Source: Sinotaia quadrata (lineage: Eukaryota > Mollusca > Gastropoda > Architaenioglossa > Viviparidae). Taken from it: 64,000 bases of DNA. The position numbers were made by a program, and so were the translations under genes. Each line of letters starts with the position of its first letter. The first letter of the stretch is position 1. This document shows positions 23,976 to 37,700 of this stretch, one piece after another. Location: NCBI GenBank assembly GCA_028829895.1, contig CM054179.1, positions 73,361,663 through 73,425,662 of the forward strand, in the 5' to 3' direction. Under the pieces are notes generated by a model. It worked only from the letters and a program-made list of their open reading frames with translations, made no database searches and was not told the origin of the DNA.

Positions 23976-24789
23976 TATTTAAGACCAAATCTTGGAGGTG
24001 GAAGGAGAAAGGAATGGTCAGCGTGGGCTATATATTTTACCTTGTTGGGGTCTCGAGTCCTGTCTTGGGTTCTGCTTATCTTAGGTTGTAAATTGAAAAT
24101 GAAGGGTTGTAACACTCAGCTACATAAATCTCCACTCAAACAATGGAACAACAGCACAAGTGTAGATTCGAGTCTAATGGATGGTGATAAATTGTTTTGT
24201 GGGCCTGATTTTATTATACATGTATTTTGAGTACCTTACATAGGCCATTTGTAACCATCTGATAGGCTGGACCTGGCCTGCAGGTTGGGGATTGCACATG
24301 CCTGATTTAAAGTCTCTGCTACCTGCCTTAAAGTGAGATCTGCCTACAAATGAGTTTGCAATAAGAATATTTCTTGTGGCCAAATAACCTGTCATTTGAT
24401 GTATTAAAATAATTCAGATTTTCAACTGTATTTGATTTTTAAAAAACATTTTGGAGAAAATATTTTACTAAAATTAAATTGAACTCCTTCATTGCAACTC
24501 TAATCTACAATGTGAACTCAATTACACATCCACTTTTAAATAATCAACATAATTACAACTAGAACAAGAAAGCTACAACAATTTCTACAAAGTGTGTTGT
24601 TCAAAATAATGGTAGAAACAAAATGATTTGAAAAGAAGCAAGGTATTTTTTAAATAATAAGTACAGCAAGGGCACTATGACAAAATGCTATAAAGTATGT
24701 TGTTCAAATGACAGTGGAAACCAAAATGGTGATGTGTTAAAAAGCAAGATACTTCTGTGAAGAGTATGATGCTCCTCTCTATCTAGTGG

Positions 24790-25066
24790 GTTTGGTTTCA
24801 AGTTATATTAACACGAAATATGAAAACTGAAAATATCCCATTAAGAAAAATCTCCGGTGTTTGGTTTCAAGTTATATTAACACGAAATATGAAAACTGAA
24901 AATATACCATTAAGATAAATCTCCGGTGTTTGGTTTCAAGTTATATTAACACAAAACATGAAAACTGAAAATATACCATTAAGATAAATCTCCGGTGTTT
25001 GGTTTCAAGTTATATCACATTAAATATGAAAACTGAAAAGTAAACCACAAAGATAAATCTCAAACC
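24790..25066. repeat. Minisatellite, 69-bp unit x 4
   Basis: The word tttggtttcaagttatatta starts at 24791, 24860, 24929 and 24998, a strict 69-bp period. Units carry gaaaactgaaaatata and, in the first three copies, aatctccggtg. The first three copies are nearly identical and the last is more diverged. Confidence 0.93.
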
Positions 25067-26521
25067 CAGTTAATGAATTTTACACAAATTTCTTTTACCT
25101 TTATGTTATTCTACAAAACTTTAATTTTAGGTTTTCTATTGTTTCACTCTTACTCTCAAGTTTTTTTGCATGATCGTGTAGTGAGCAAAAATGTCAATTC
25201 TGTTGAATGCATTTTTGCAACATATCCAAATAAATGGGAGCAAAATATGTTTAAAATTTGTCCCTCACAGTAAGGGAGCTTGGCACTTCATTCCATCAGC
25301 AATGTTTCTTGACATGTTGCACTAAATCAAGCTGAATTATTACCATAGAAATAAAACTTTAAATGCTATATATAGCCTGTTATAGTGGGAAGAAAGAGGG
25401 TTGATGCTTGCTTGCTGTGCTAAAGTAATAAGAGGCTGCTAATAATACTCTTGCTGAATAAAAGCTATGAAAACAAACAAGGTTAGTGAGTCAAAAAACC
25501 TCCCTATTTTTTTCTTTTTCAAAATGAGCATTAGACAGTTGCTACATATATATTTTATATATTTTTAAGTGTATCAATCAGAACTAAGTTATCTGAGACT
25601 ACAAAGAGTTACTTTTAGTTAAAAATTAAAATTAGCAGTCTGTAATTACAAGATCATAACTATAAAGAGAAAAGGGACCTTACAGTTAACAATTAGATGA
25701 CAATAGAAAATAACAAAATTAATATAAATTAACAAAATTCATGTTGTTTTGCCTAAAAAGAAGAAATGTTGAGGTTAATATCTGGCAAAAATTAAACAAC
25801 ATTACACACAATTCCCAATGAAAATGAACGCTCAAGTCATATTCAGTAAATGTCTTCAAGAAATCAACACATCAATTTTCATGAAAGAACCAAAATATCA
25901 AAATAAACAAAATTAAAATGTTAACAAATTAAAGATATTAAAATGTTTAAAAGTTTAATGAACTTAACTGGAACATTATTTAATAGATAATACACTATTT
26001 AAATAAAAAATACCATATTGTTTTTTAGGACTGATAGCTTTGAATATGCTTATGATTTTCAATCCATGTTTCCAAGATGACGATGCACAAAGAATAAAAT
26101 GCACTAGGATATTTAGAACTTCCCTTTATTTTAAAAATATTTTTGTATACTTAAAAAATAAGGCTATGATTGCACATAACTTTATTTTTTTTTAATTTAA
26201 ATTATTTAAATATAAAATTAAAATAAATGCCAACAAGATCCAAACTGAGAAGCATTTTGCAAGCATTCTTCATTCTAGGACAGGTTACAGAACTCTCAGT
26301 TAATTACATAAAGCCAAATAAACCAACAAGGGTTATCTAATTTATAAAAGATTTTGTTGTTGCTGTTATTGTGGATTGATGAAACAGCTGTCATATGAGA
26401 TCATTGAATGTATGTCTTAAAACCAGGGTGAACTGACCGCTATGATATCAATAACCAGTGGTGTTATGGGTTTGATAAAACATTATCAAATAAGTTACAA
26501 AAAATGATTGAATGGCATCAG
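25067..26521. other. AT-rich spacer, no gene seen
   Basis: Lies beyond the likely polyadenylation site of the minus-strand zinc-finger gene. I see no coding content. Confidence 0.45.
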
Positions 26522-26955
26522 TTTATTTAACATACACAGCAGTACTATGTGGGCAGTAGCTCAGTTTTTAAAAAAATGCTACAATGCAATCCACTATACT
26601 TTATGTGCAATTTCTTTTAATTAATAATATGAGTTTTAACAAATTTTAAACTTAAAATAGTATTAAGTTAAATAAACCATCTTTATAACACTTTCTATAT
26701 AACAAACACACTGTCCCTTCATGACTGCTATCAAGCATTTGAACAGCTTTGTTATAAGATTGCCAAGGTTTGATGAATAATCTTTACACAACTCCTGTCC
26801 CCTTCCCTCTCCCCAAACAAATAGACACATTTATCACTATGAAACAATAAAAAAAAGTTTTGATGCAAACTGGACAATAATGAAGGTTTTATCTTTAGAA
26901 AACTAATGTTAAATAAAAAAAGAAAGAAAACATAAAATGTTGATGTTTTCCCCAT
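26522..26955 (-). other. Probable 3' UTR with poly(A) signal
   Basis: The first AATAAA after the stop on the minus strand is at plus 26522-26527 (written tttatt), giving a 3' UTR of about 430 nt. The site is inferred from the hexamer only. Confidence 0.4.
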
Positions 26956-27038
26956 TTAGAAACCGCGGCGAAACCGTTTATCACCTGATGGACCATAGCC
27001 TGCAGAATGTGGAAGTACGTCTCCTCTGCGCTTAAAGC
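26956..27038 (-). CDS. Exon 7: terminal coding exon
   Basis: The acceptor is ttctttgctacag. The exon encodes FKRRGDVLPHSAGYGPSGDK followed by RFRRGF and a TAA stop (plus-strand 26956-26958). The basic end could act as a nuclear localisation signal, perhaps of the PY type, though no clear PY is present. The split Gly codon matches exon 6. Confidence 0.87.
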
Positions 27039-30000
27039 CTGTAGCAAAGAAAAATAGTCATACAAATATGTCACTAAAAAAAAAAAGTGAGTATATCATA
27101 TTCATTTGATGGAATTTGCAAGCACAAAATAATTATGAGTATATACATTAAAATTGGTGAATAAAGTGAGTTATTAATATCAAACACTCAGATAAACAAC
27201 CAAAAGATGTCAAGCATTATGTTCACAAAGTAACTGTTCCAGATGAAATTAAATGTAATGGCTGCATTAAAAAAAAAACAAGAGGAAAGATATGTGTGTC
27301 ATGTGAGCAACAAGGATGTAATAATCTGATAAAATTGCACTTAGCTATCCAAAGTAAGTAACCCTTAAGTCTGATTTGTCGCAACCTGAAACTTAATATA
27401 AACTTTACAAGATGAAAAATAAATCTAAAAGTAACCGCTACAAAATTTACAATTAAATGCAAGGCGAGTCATGAAGTTTAAAATTATTGACATAATGGCT
27501 GAGCTGGAAGAGGAAGAAATGGTGCTCATAAAATGAAAAGTTACAACTTGATTGAAACAACTAAACACAAAGCCAAGTCATAAGTTTAAAGTTTATGTCA
27601 CAAAAGAGAGAATAAAGTCTAAAATTTATGTTACTACAGACACAATGGCTGCAGTGGCAGAGAAAGAAAGAATGCTCTGTAAAAAGAAAAGTTACAACCC
27701 GATTGAAACAAAGTGGTAAAGATAATGTTACCAAAGACAGAATGGCAGAGCTGCCAGAAAGTAGAGAAGATGGAATGAATATATATATAATGAAAATCTC
27801 CTTTTCCTTTATTTAAAAAAAACAAATAAAATGCATTCAATGCTTCAGCAATATGCACAATAATAAAATTAAAAATGTATGACAAATGTGCTTACCATGT
27901 GCATTTTACAAAGCAACAGATTAAGCCACATTCACAATGAAAATATTTAACATGCTGAGAATTTTACAGTATTCTCCCTCACACTTTTGATAAGATATAA
28001 ATTAATGCTATTTGCAATATTTTTTAGTGATTATATTTTCAGGGGGGGAAAATAATTAAACTATACAATATCAAAATGATTAAATAACTATAGCTTTTAT
28101 TATTTCTACTTTTTTGATAATGTGATTTTAACATCAAATATCTGTAGCAGCATGCTTTTCAAAATTATGGTTGATTCTCTAGAAAGTGTGACATGAGGGT
28201 CAAAATATTAAAATTAGAATTCTTAGTTTCTTTTTACACCAGCAAATGACAGACCTTTAGGATACACATTACTGCAAGAATTGTTGTATTTCATCAATTA
28301 ATATTCACACAGGAGTTCATCAAAAGATGGTAGATACCAGTTTGTTTGGTTGCAACACAGTAACCAAATAAATAATATTACCATATGTTACAAAGTTAAT
28401 ATTAATTGAAATCAACTTTCATATGCTAAGTTGCATATAACTTATAATAATAATAATAATAATAATAATGCCAATTATTAATCATAAAACAGCCGTTACA
28501 CAAGTATGGAATATACTGATTTGTGCCATCAAAGTAATTTTTTATTTTAATTACCATTTCTCATCATTATACATATATATTAGTCATACAATAAAACAAC
28601 AGTGTTATAAAGACCTAACTGGTTATAACCTTAGGTTTGAGGAGGATCATGGATTAATTATTGAACAGTTGCAACACAGTAACCAAAAAATGAGCATCAC
28701 ATGGAAAAGATGCAAAATGTGTCATACCAGTAATTCAAACCACAACTGAAATGTTCTTAGGCAATTTAAACACTGTACAGAAATTATATGAAAAAATAAA
28801 TATGAAAAAAAGTTGTTTATTGAAAAGTAGGCCAGTCTTGGGGTAAAAAAATTAATTGAAAAAAATGATGACAATAGCAATCAATTTCTGGTGCCATCTT
28901 AGCTGTTACATCTGTGGCTGGATATCATCCACCAAAAGAAATACATAGTAACACCCTTTCTTCTGTAGAAATTTGATGTTTACATCTTGGCCACTGATGT
29001 CTAGCACAACAGCCTTGAAGAACTTGTCACCTTTCCTCCCAAGAAATTTTGCCTGAACCCAGCTGCCCGTTTGAATCCTGACAACACAAGAATTTCTGTT
29101 TGATAAAATTATATTTTACTGTTCCAAATTTTATTCAGTGCATTAAGTGAATATTGTCTTTTTTTTTTTTTTGGCAAGTGCCACAAAGAAAACTTTATCA
29201 TATGTACTTTTTTATGCTGCAAGATTCACATTCAGTTCGCAGCAGGCACCAAAGAATCAGCGCTCTGAAAAAAGGAAACAAATTTAAAATAAATATTTTA
29301 AAAAAACATTGTGAATTAACCACCACCACCACCCCAAAAAAAATTAAATTATATGATTCAAACAAAAGCATGGAAAATGTTTTAACAAATTTAAAATAAC
29401 ACAAAATGACAATCACTGTATCAGATATTTTATAACACTAGAGTTTCGAAAATTATAAAGTTATGGTCATGATCAGTCAAGCCTACCTGAGTAACCTCAA
29501 CAGGTGATGGCAGGTTTTCTGGCCCTGCTTTTGAGGACATATCTGCAATTTCTGGGGAGGTAGGCTGGATACCAGCATCGCTAAGAAATAACACACTGTA
29601 CATCATTGAAGGTGTGCGGTGCCCAAAGTCCAGTTATTTGGCAGTCATCACCATCACTCCTACATGATTCACATGAACAGGAGGAATGTTTAATCAGAAG
29701 CCTGTTCTTTTCCAATCGCTTTACAGAATGTAAGCTTCGGGTTCCTGGAATTGTAATGATCTTTCTGGCTGCCCTGTTGTGATTTATGTCATTCCTGCCA
29801 ACCCAGAAGATGTGAAGGCTGTGACAGCAACCATGTTCAGGTGACTGCTTGGTAAGTTTGGAAATGTCACTAACTTCTAAAAAAAATGTCAATATGACAT
29901 ATTAGGCAAACTTATTATTTAGTTTCGTTTTTATTTATAATAAAATAAATGTAATTTGGCTGATCAAACTAAAATTTGAAATAAATTAGCTACAAAATTG

Positions 30001-31745
30001 TGTCACACTCTCACTCACAACAAAGTAAAACATGGCATTGGTTACAGTGATATGACCGACCAAAACACATGCCTACTATCAATGGTAAAGCATTAGTAAT
30101 TTTATTATTTAGATGGGTGATGTTTTGGTGACTTGCAGAATAACTTCAAAAAAGTAATACATATTCAAAGAGGTTTTTTGTATAAATCAGGTTCTTAAAT
30201 CAAAGTCCAACAGTTGCAACAAGTAACTGAGGCACTTGATTTTATGATTATGATCATTACAATTTTTAAACAATGCTTCAAACACATTTTATTTTACTAA
30301 GCAGACCATCAAATTCAAACTTTATGATCTTCTGCATTTATGCTGTCTCGAAAATGTTCTAGAAAACACTTTTACAGTAGATAACCTGATTTAAAAGCTT
30401 TTGTTCTAGTCTCGTCAAGTACAAAAAATATTTTTGTCCATCATTGGTGGTGATCTATTTTTTATTTTAAAAACGTAAAAATAAATATATTGAGTATAAA
30501 TGAAAATTTTATACTCTTAAGATTGATGCCAAAACTTTAAATACATTGTATATGTAAAAATTCTTACAAGAAAAAAATATTCTTACCTCGACAGGCACTT
30601 ACATAGGCTTCCATGCATGATCAAAACTGGTACTACTTCAATTTGAAATAAAAAAGAAATTATTTTTATGTATCAGTCACTTTGTGGGAAACATCGGCCG
30701 TGCACATTTTTAACCTTTCCACCATGACTTACGATTTATTATTATTAAAAATAGTTCATCTCTTATCTCTTTTTTAAACATTTTTTAGTTGTTTACTTGT
30801 AATGGGGAATTTTGGTAATGAAGATACCTTTTACAGATAAAAATTGTTTTTGCTAAATCTCGGCTTGTATTTTGTTAAAAGCCCCCAGGAATACTAATAT
30901 TTTCATCTGTCCTAAAAATAAACTCGGTTTAGCACCTTGGGAGGTCTTGTATTCAGCTTGTTTATGGTGTGTATGGTTTAGGTAATGAAGCATCAATTTT
31001 TGTTGTGTCATGTATCTTATTATGAAATTATGAAACCCATAAACATATTTTGTAGACTCTTTTGGATGTACTTATTTGATTTATGTGTGTCTGGGTTTTC
31101 ATTTTTATATAATAAATGTATGCAACAAAAGTTTCTGCACCAACCAGCATCATGTTACAAATCTGCCATGTTTTTATTGGGCATTTTCATCACACACACA
31201 ACAAAAAAAATTTAAAAAAACAAACACAAAGAAAACAAAGGTTTTGAATATTTTTAATTCAATATTATCTTTAACAGAAATTTAAAGGTTCAGACAATTT
31301 CCTACACAAATAATTTTTTTTACATCCATCCAAAGTAAGTGACCCCTTAATGACCTATCTGGGTCACCTTTCCAGAGAATCACCCTTATTTGCAAAGATC
31401 AGAAGAAACAAGCTTAAATGAAAATAAATTAACAAGTTGTTGTTACATCTATTGCTGAAAAGACAATTTCAACATCAAATATTCACACTTTTTAAGGTTT
31501 AAAAAATTATTATGACTGTATGTCCTCCATTCAACCAGCTTACATAATCTCCAAAGTAAATCCTTACAGTAGTAGGTGTAAGGAGGAAATACAGCGAACC
31601 AAATTTTACAGCTGAATGTGGAATATGAACAAGGCCCATGTATGATGTACTGTGCATGACATCTATTTTTATTTTCAAACAGATGTCTGAGTGGAAGTTG
31701 AGAAATTTATTCTTATTTGATCTTATAAATGCATGCACGCGCGAG

Positions 31746-31776
<31 letters not shown>

Positions 31777-34700
31777 GCTAACGTCTGAGTAGAATTGGAG
31801 AAATGAATCCTTATTTGATCACTGTCACTTTAATGCATGTACACATCTCAACTCACACTCAAGTAAATAAAACTGAACCTGACAAATTAAGTGACAATTT
31901 GTACTATAGGCATCTACTGCTAAGTACTACTTTTAAATAAATACCATAGCTCTTATTTTTCCTCACTGTTTAATAACAAATAAATCTTGTTGAACAAACA
32001 ATATAAATTAATGCAAATAGTTCTACATTTAAGTTTGTCCTAACAATGTAAGTGACAAACTAAAACAGAAACTCACCAAAACCAGATGGAGAAAAATCAT
32101 CACGACGTGGAAAGGGATCATTCCAACGTCTTTCAAAGTCTGGTCGTGCTGGAATACCTGGATTAGGAAATCTATCTGCAAAGCCAGTGTTCATGCCCAG
32201 TCTCATCCTGTCAGCTCCATCTAAATGGGGAAAAATTGTGAATGTCAATAGTGTGGAAATCAAAAAGAATCAGGTATACATAACTGTTTGCTAGAGTTCT
32301 CTTTCCTCAAATTAGCTTCTCTTTGTTGAAGAAAACTCTTACTTATATACTGTCCTTCCATTGAGCTATGAAGGAAGTGAAATCCATCTGTAACTGAAAG
32401 GTTTATAAAGTCTATTAAAACAACTGAAACAATTTTGGGGTGTGGAGAGGCATAGTTTCAAGTGCAAGTTAGCCTTTAGAATCTTATTATTTATGATGAA
32501 CTGTAAAGACAAAGCTTGTATATGGTGAACTACCAATGCAAAAAGAAAGTTCTGCAAGTCTTAAAAGTATTATAAATGAAGAAAGAAAAGAGTTACAGCA
32601 GGGGTCACCAACACGGTGCCCGCGGGCACCACGGTCGCCCGCAAAGACCACATGAGTTGCCCGCAGGCCTTTCTAAAAATAGCACAACTCAACTGCAAAC
32701 TAGGTAAATTTGTTATATTTCAGAAGATGGTAGCCCTTCGTATGACTCAGTACCCATGAAGTAGCTCTCAGCATCAAAAAGGTTGGTGTCCCCTGAGTTA
32801 CAGAATTCAATATTTGAAATGAAGGCATTTTCATATATATATATATATTTTTTTTTACTGATTTACAATGCCAATGATTAACAACATTTTAATTAACAAT
32901 CCACTTTCCATAGGATCCTACTGTTACTATTCAGGGCAACTAATGACAATCTTTAGCATGCATATAGAGCTCATTTAGCTTGATTTTCAGTGCATGCTTG
33001 TGGAAATAGCTCTCTTGTATCGTGATTTAAAAGCTTGACTCATTCATTATTTATCTCTGCTTCAATAGATTGTTATAATATTTATTTATTATAACTGTAT
33101 TTATCTTTCAACCGCTTTGAAATGAATTATAAATTTCCTATTAATTAATCTAATTACATTAGTAATATAATTTCAATTAACATTTTTGTGGAACCAATGA
33201 ATAAGGTTAATACCATTTGGCCTGAAAAAAGTACAGTCTCGCATGTAAAATGACCAAAACATTTTAAATGTGTTTTACAGGAAAGGTATTTAGGTTAGGC
33301 TGCCATGAGTATAGTTTTCATCAGGACATGTTTAGGGAAAAAAAACAAAGCACTATATTTAGGTCAATACAGTATTTGACCAATGTACTATTTGTTACAG
33401 TTAATGTTCTCATTAAATTTGTCCTAATAAGACTAGTGAAACAAAACAATGACATTTATTTCTATCAGGAATTATTTATGAAGCATTAGAGTTTTCCAGT
33501 TGCATGTGGTAAATATTAGTGTAGATGCCACTTAATACGGTCCAAGGATTTTGGAATCATCAGCTGCTCAAATTTCTTTAAATGAATTTGAACCACTGAA
33601 CAAACCATTAAGTATTTCTTGGAAACAAATTCTTCTTAACATATATCCACTTTGCAAACTATTTTTTACATGTTTGTCTTAAAAAATAATTTTACTTTAA
33701 TAATACTTTTAAAATTCTTTAAAAATGTTTGTCTTTACAATTTTTAGAAAGTGCAAATCTGTCTTAAAAATATTTTTTAATGGAAATTTTAAAAAGAGAT
33801 ATAACTGCAAAGATTTTATACAGCATTCCTATTTAGATTTTGAGGAATATATCATATTTCTTTAATCACCATGAAATGTTATTGCTTCTAAGTAAATATA
33901 GTGAATACCCATAAAACTGACACAGAGTGTGAAACTAATTTTGCATGAAAAATGGTTTTCATAGGGACCTCATCTGCAAAACAAAATTACTAAAAGTTTT
34001 GATATTTTACCTCTCCCAAAATTAAACGGTCCTCCTGGTCCACCCCGATTCATGCCTCTGCCACTGAAACTTCCACTGCCTCGAAAACCTCCTCGGCTTC
34101 GTCCTCTACCATAAGCACCTGACTGTTTGGCTTGTTTAGCATCTTCAATCTCTTTCTGACGCAACTTTGCTTTGTGTTTAGTTCCACGGGAATGTGTGTC
34201 TAACTGCTCCTGACTGGTGACCATGACATTGCAGACAGCACATTCGTATACGTTGTTATCACTTCTACACATACACATATCATTTTAAAGTTACGAAAAG
34301 GGCAAGTGAGTTTCTCTCATACTCTTGTGAATTTATAAATCATACTAGCAGTGGTACAGCAGTTACTTCAGATACATTGTTATCATCCTTGTGTGTGTGT
34401 GTGTGTTCTTTGATGATGTTGTGGATGTGTGGTGTTTTGTTTCCTATTCCATTGCAGTTCCATGATATAATTTTTAGTTGTTTCGTTTATGCTTTTGGAC
34501 GAGTAGTTTGCGTGTTCATAGCCATTGTGAAGGTAATTCTGGTATTTGTTTCTTGGTGTTGTTTGAGGGTAACGTCTGAAAAATGTATTTTTTGTCTTTA
34601 ATTTCTTTATTTGGTGGTCTATCTGATAGCTAGTTGTCTAGGGAGTATTGTTCGTCTGTGAGGTGGGATGGGTAGGGGGAGAAATGAGGGTTCTATTGTT

Positions 34701-37700
34701 TCCTTGATACTGTGGTTGTGGTCGCCTGTATTGGTGATTGTTTTTTCTTGTTAATGTTGTTTGTGTGTTTAGTTGTTTCAGCTGGGTGTGGGGAGCAGTT
34801 GGTAGATGTGAATGCTTGATTTTTGTTGTCATTAATTTTTGTGAGAAGGTTGTTGTTTGGGAAGTAGTGTTATTTTTGTGTGATTTGGGTTTTTGATTTT
34901 TGAATTTGGTAGGTATAAGTTTTAGGGAGTGGATATAGTTTATTGGTTGTATTGTATTTAGATCTTTGTATGTTATAGTGTCTCGGGTAGAAGTTGGGGG
35001 TGGGTAAAAGGGTTTTGCATATCTGGTGGGTTGGTGTGTTGATTGTTGTTGTAACTGGTAATGGGTGGAAATTGGTTGCTATAGGGTTGAGAGTGTTATT
35101 TTGGGGAAAATGACAGGTTTTGGGGTGATTTGTATGATGTTAGTTTGTGTGGGCGATGTGATTGAGGTGTCTGGGATTATGATTTAAGTTTGGGCTGGGG
35201 TGGTCGTGGGTGTTTGTTTATTTATGTGTTTTCATTGTGTTTTTCTAAATTATTAAGGAAAATTATTGGGCTAAAGGGTGTAGGTATGAGTTCTGTTATC
35301 ACTTCTATTAATTTTTTTGGTTGTGTGTGGGATAGGTTCTTTGTAGTTTGGTGATTTTGTTCCTTTAGAGTTTTAATTTGCATTTGTTGGTTTGTGTGGT
35401 AGTGAGAGTAAGGACAATGTGATTGTGGTGTCAGAGTTTGTGGTTCATATTCAGTGTACAGACCTCATCTGTTCTTGTTTTTTATTTGATTGGGGTTCTT
35501 GTGTGATGTTGTTGTCTTTTATTCTGCTTTGGGGTGTCTTTGATGGCATTTGTGTGGTTTGCATATGATAATGACAAATATTAGTTAAACAGCCAACAAT
35601 TTTAATTTAATGAGATATTTACATTATAGTTTATGACAGTGGTTCCCAATATGGTGCCCACAGGGTACCATGGTGCCCACTGAGGCATATACATGCTCCC
35701 ATGATGAGTTGTGAAAAGTAGTGAAAATGTAGGCTGTTCCATCCAACCTCACATCACATAAAAACATTCAAAGCGGAACTGATCTTGTCAAGTATGACGA
35801 TGAAGTCTCTTGTACATTTCCCAATGAAGAAAAGGTATGTGACTTTGATTTTAACTCTTCACTACATTCTAAGACCCAGGACCAGTTTAAAAGATATTTT
35901 CAACTGTTCATCATTGAATCTATAATTGCCTTACTTGGGAATCCTTTTACCTGCCAACTAGAGGTAACAAAAAATGGCTATAGTGACTGAAAATCTCATT
36001 CAAGTAAGAAGTGGAACTTGAGATTTTGGACCTTCAAAATGATAATGTACTCAAATCGACCAAACAGATGATAATTTTTGGAATCTGTAGTGTACAAAAT
36101 AAAATCTTAATTTGATTCCATTATCTGTTTAATGATGAACACATAATAAATACAGATTTTGACCTACAGATGGGCATCTTGGTGATTGCTTACACACAGG
36201 AATATTTTACTCTCTCAACTGATTGAAATTGGCTATTGAAATTCAGTGTCAAAAAATCATAATGATTTATTACAATTAAAGCACATGAATTAATAATACT
36301 TTTTCTTTATTCAGTTCTGGTGAGCTCTTATGAATATTATTTATATTTGTTGTGATTTATATTTAGTGATAATATGGATACACATAACAATAAAAATTGT
36401 GATTAACCTTTTTCACATATACTTCTTGAAATCCTAATCAAGTGAAAATAGAAAGAATATTTTCAATTAACCATAACTGGTCTCTATGTTAAAGTATGAA
36501 TAAAGAATACATTTCATCGACTAGTTCAACAATATCGTACTTTTAAAATAAATAAAATGAAAATTGTCAGCTTAAGATATTTATTTTGTAAAAGCTACTT
36601 AATTCATCTTCTAGACAGATTCAAAACAGAGCAAATTTACATTGTAATTATGAAAGAATAATCTGCTTGAATGATATAGATGCATATATTGCATATTACT
36701 AAATATGATGATTTGCAATTGAAAAACTTGATGGCACCTGACAAACTCTTCTGAAAATTTGAATGTGCTCTTGATGCATCCAGTTATTACTCACTGCAAC
36801 TAAATGAACACAATGATGCATCCTGTTATATTATTACTCATTGCAGCTAAGTGAACATAATGATGCATTAGTTGTATTATTACTCACTGCAGCTAATTAA
36901 ACATGAGGCATCTGATTGTATTATTACTCACTTTACACTCAGTTGTATTACAGTGGTACCTCGCATAACGAACGCCCTGCAGAACAAACGATCCACATAA
37001 CGAACACCTGCGAGGCTCGCAAAACAAACTTGTTTCACATAACAAACCATACCTACGCCACGAAAACATTGCATTTCCCGTGAAAAAATGGCCGAATCCG
37101 GCCAGTCGTGTCTCCCACCCTGTCTGCACCCACTGGTGGACAACTATGACAACTAAAAACTGGACTGGAAAAGAGACCTGTGTGTGTGAACTGTACATAA
37201 GTGTCCTCCTCATTCCACCTCCATTTCACTTCATCAATGCCTAACATCTTACCTCATCAACACCTAATATCCTGCTTTGGCGAGTGTCTTTACTAGTGTT
37301 TCCCCCCCTGAACACTGCCCTGTCTTCATTTTCCCCTAATTTCTTTGATCTTTCGCAGCAATGTGGAATGGACTGCACGATCCCACAAAGTCTATGGGAT
37401 ATCGTGTTTCACATAACGAACTTACTGCTGGAACAAATTGTGTTCGTTATGCGAGGTACCATTGTATTACTCATTTTACACTAAGTTGTACTATTACTCA
37501 CTTTTTAATGATGTTAGCACTGACAGCTTGCTCTAAAGACTTAGCATCTTCAGCAAGCCTTACTTTTTTTGCATGATTCTTTCCTTGATAGTGTTGCTCT
37601 GCTTGTTTGAGGGATGTGAAACCCACGCCACATAAGTTACAGTACTCATTATTGTCCTCTTCCTTTTTCTGAAAACAATTAAAAAATATAATTATTAACT

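Larger units (their letters stand above)
21685..24304 (-). mobile_element. hAT-type element, 2.6 kb, with decayed transposase
   Basis: The left end CAGGCATGTGCAAACTTCTT and the reverse of the right end, CAGGCATGTGCAATCCCCAA, share the first 13 bases. Exact 8-bp direct repeats atttaaag flank the element (21677-21684 and 24305-24312). Subterminal gttcaagggcc and cctggcctgcaggttgggg words are typical of animal hAT elements. Transposase remnants run on the minus strand. The segment 23500-24150 may include later insertions and microsatellite growth. Confidence 0.88.

Noticed and set aside
24790..25066. CRISPR-like regular repeats
   Set aside because: The 69-bp units are directly tandem with no unique spacers; the context is eukaryotic. 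The same applies to the arrays at 15.5, 18.8 and 57.0 kb.
29198..29416. 72-codon minus-strand frame between the blocks of the broken nested gene
   Set aside because: It runs through an AT-rich, simple-sequence stretch (ccaccaccacc, aaaaaaa) and shows no motif; only a short acceptor-like site near 29270 argues for an exon.
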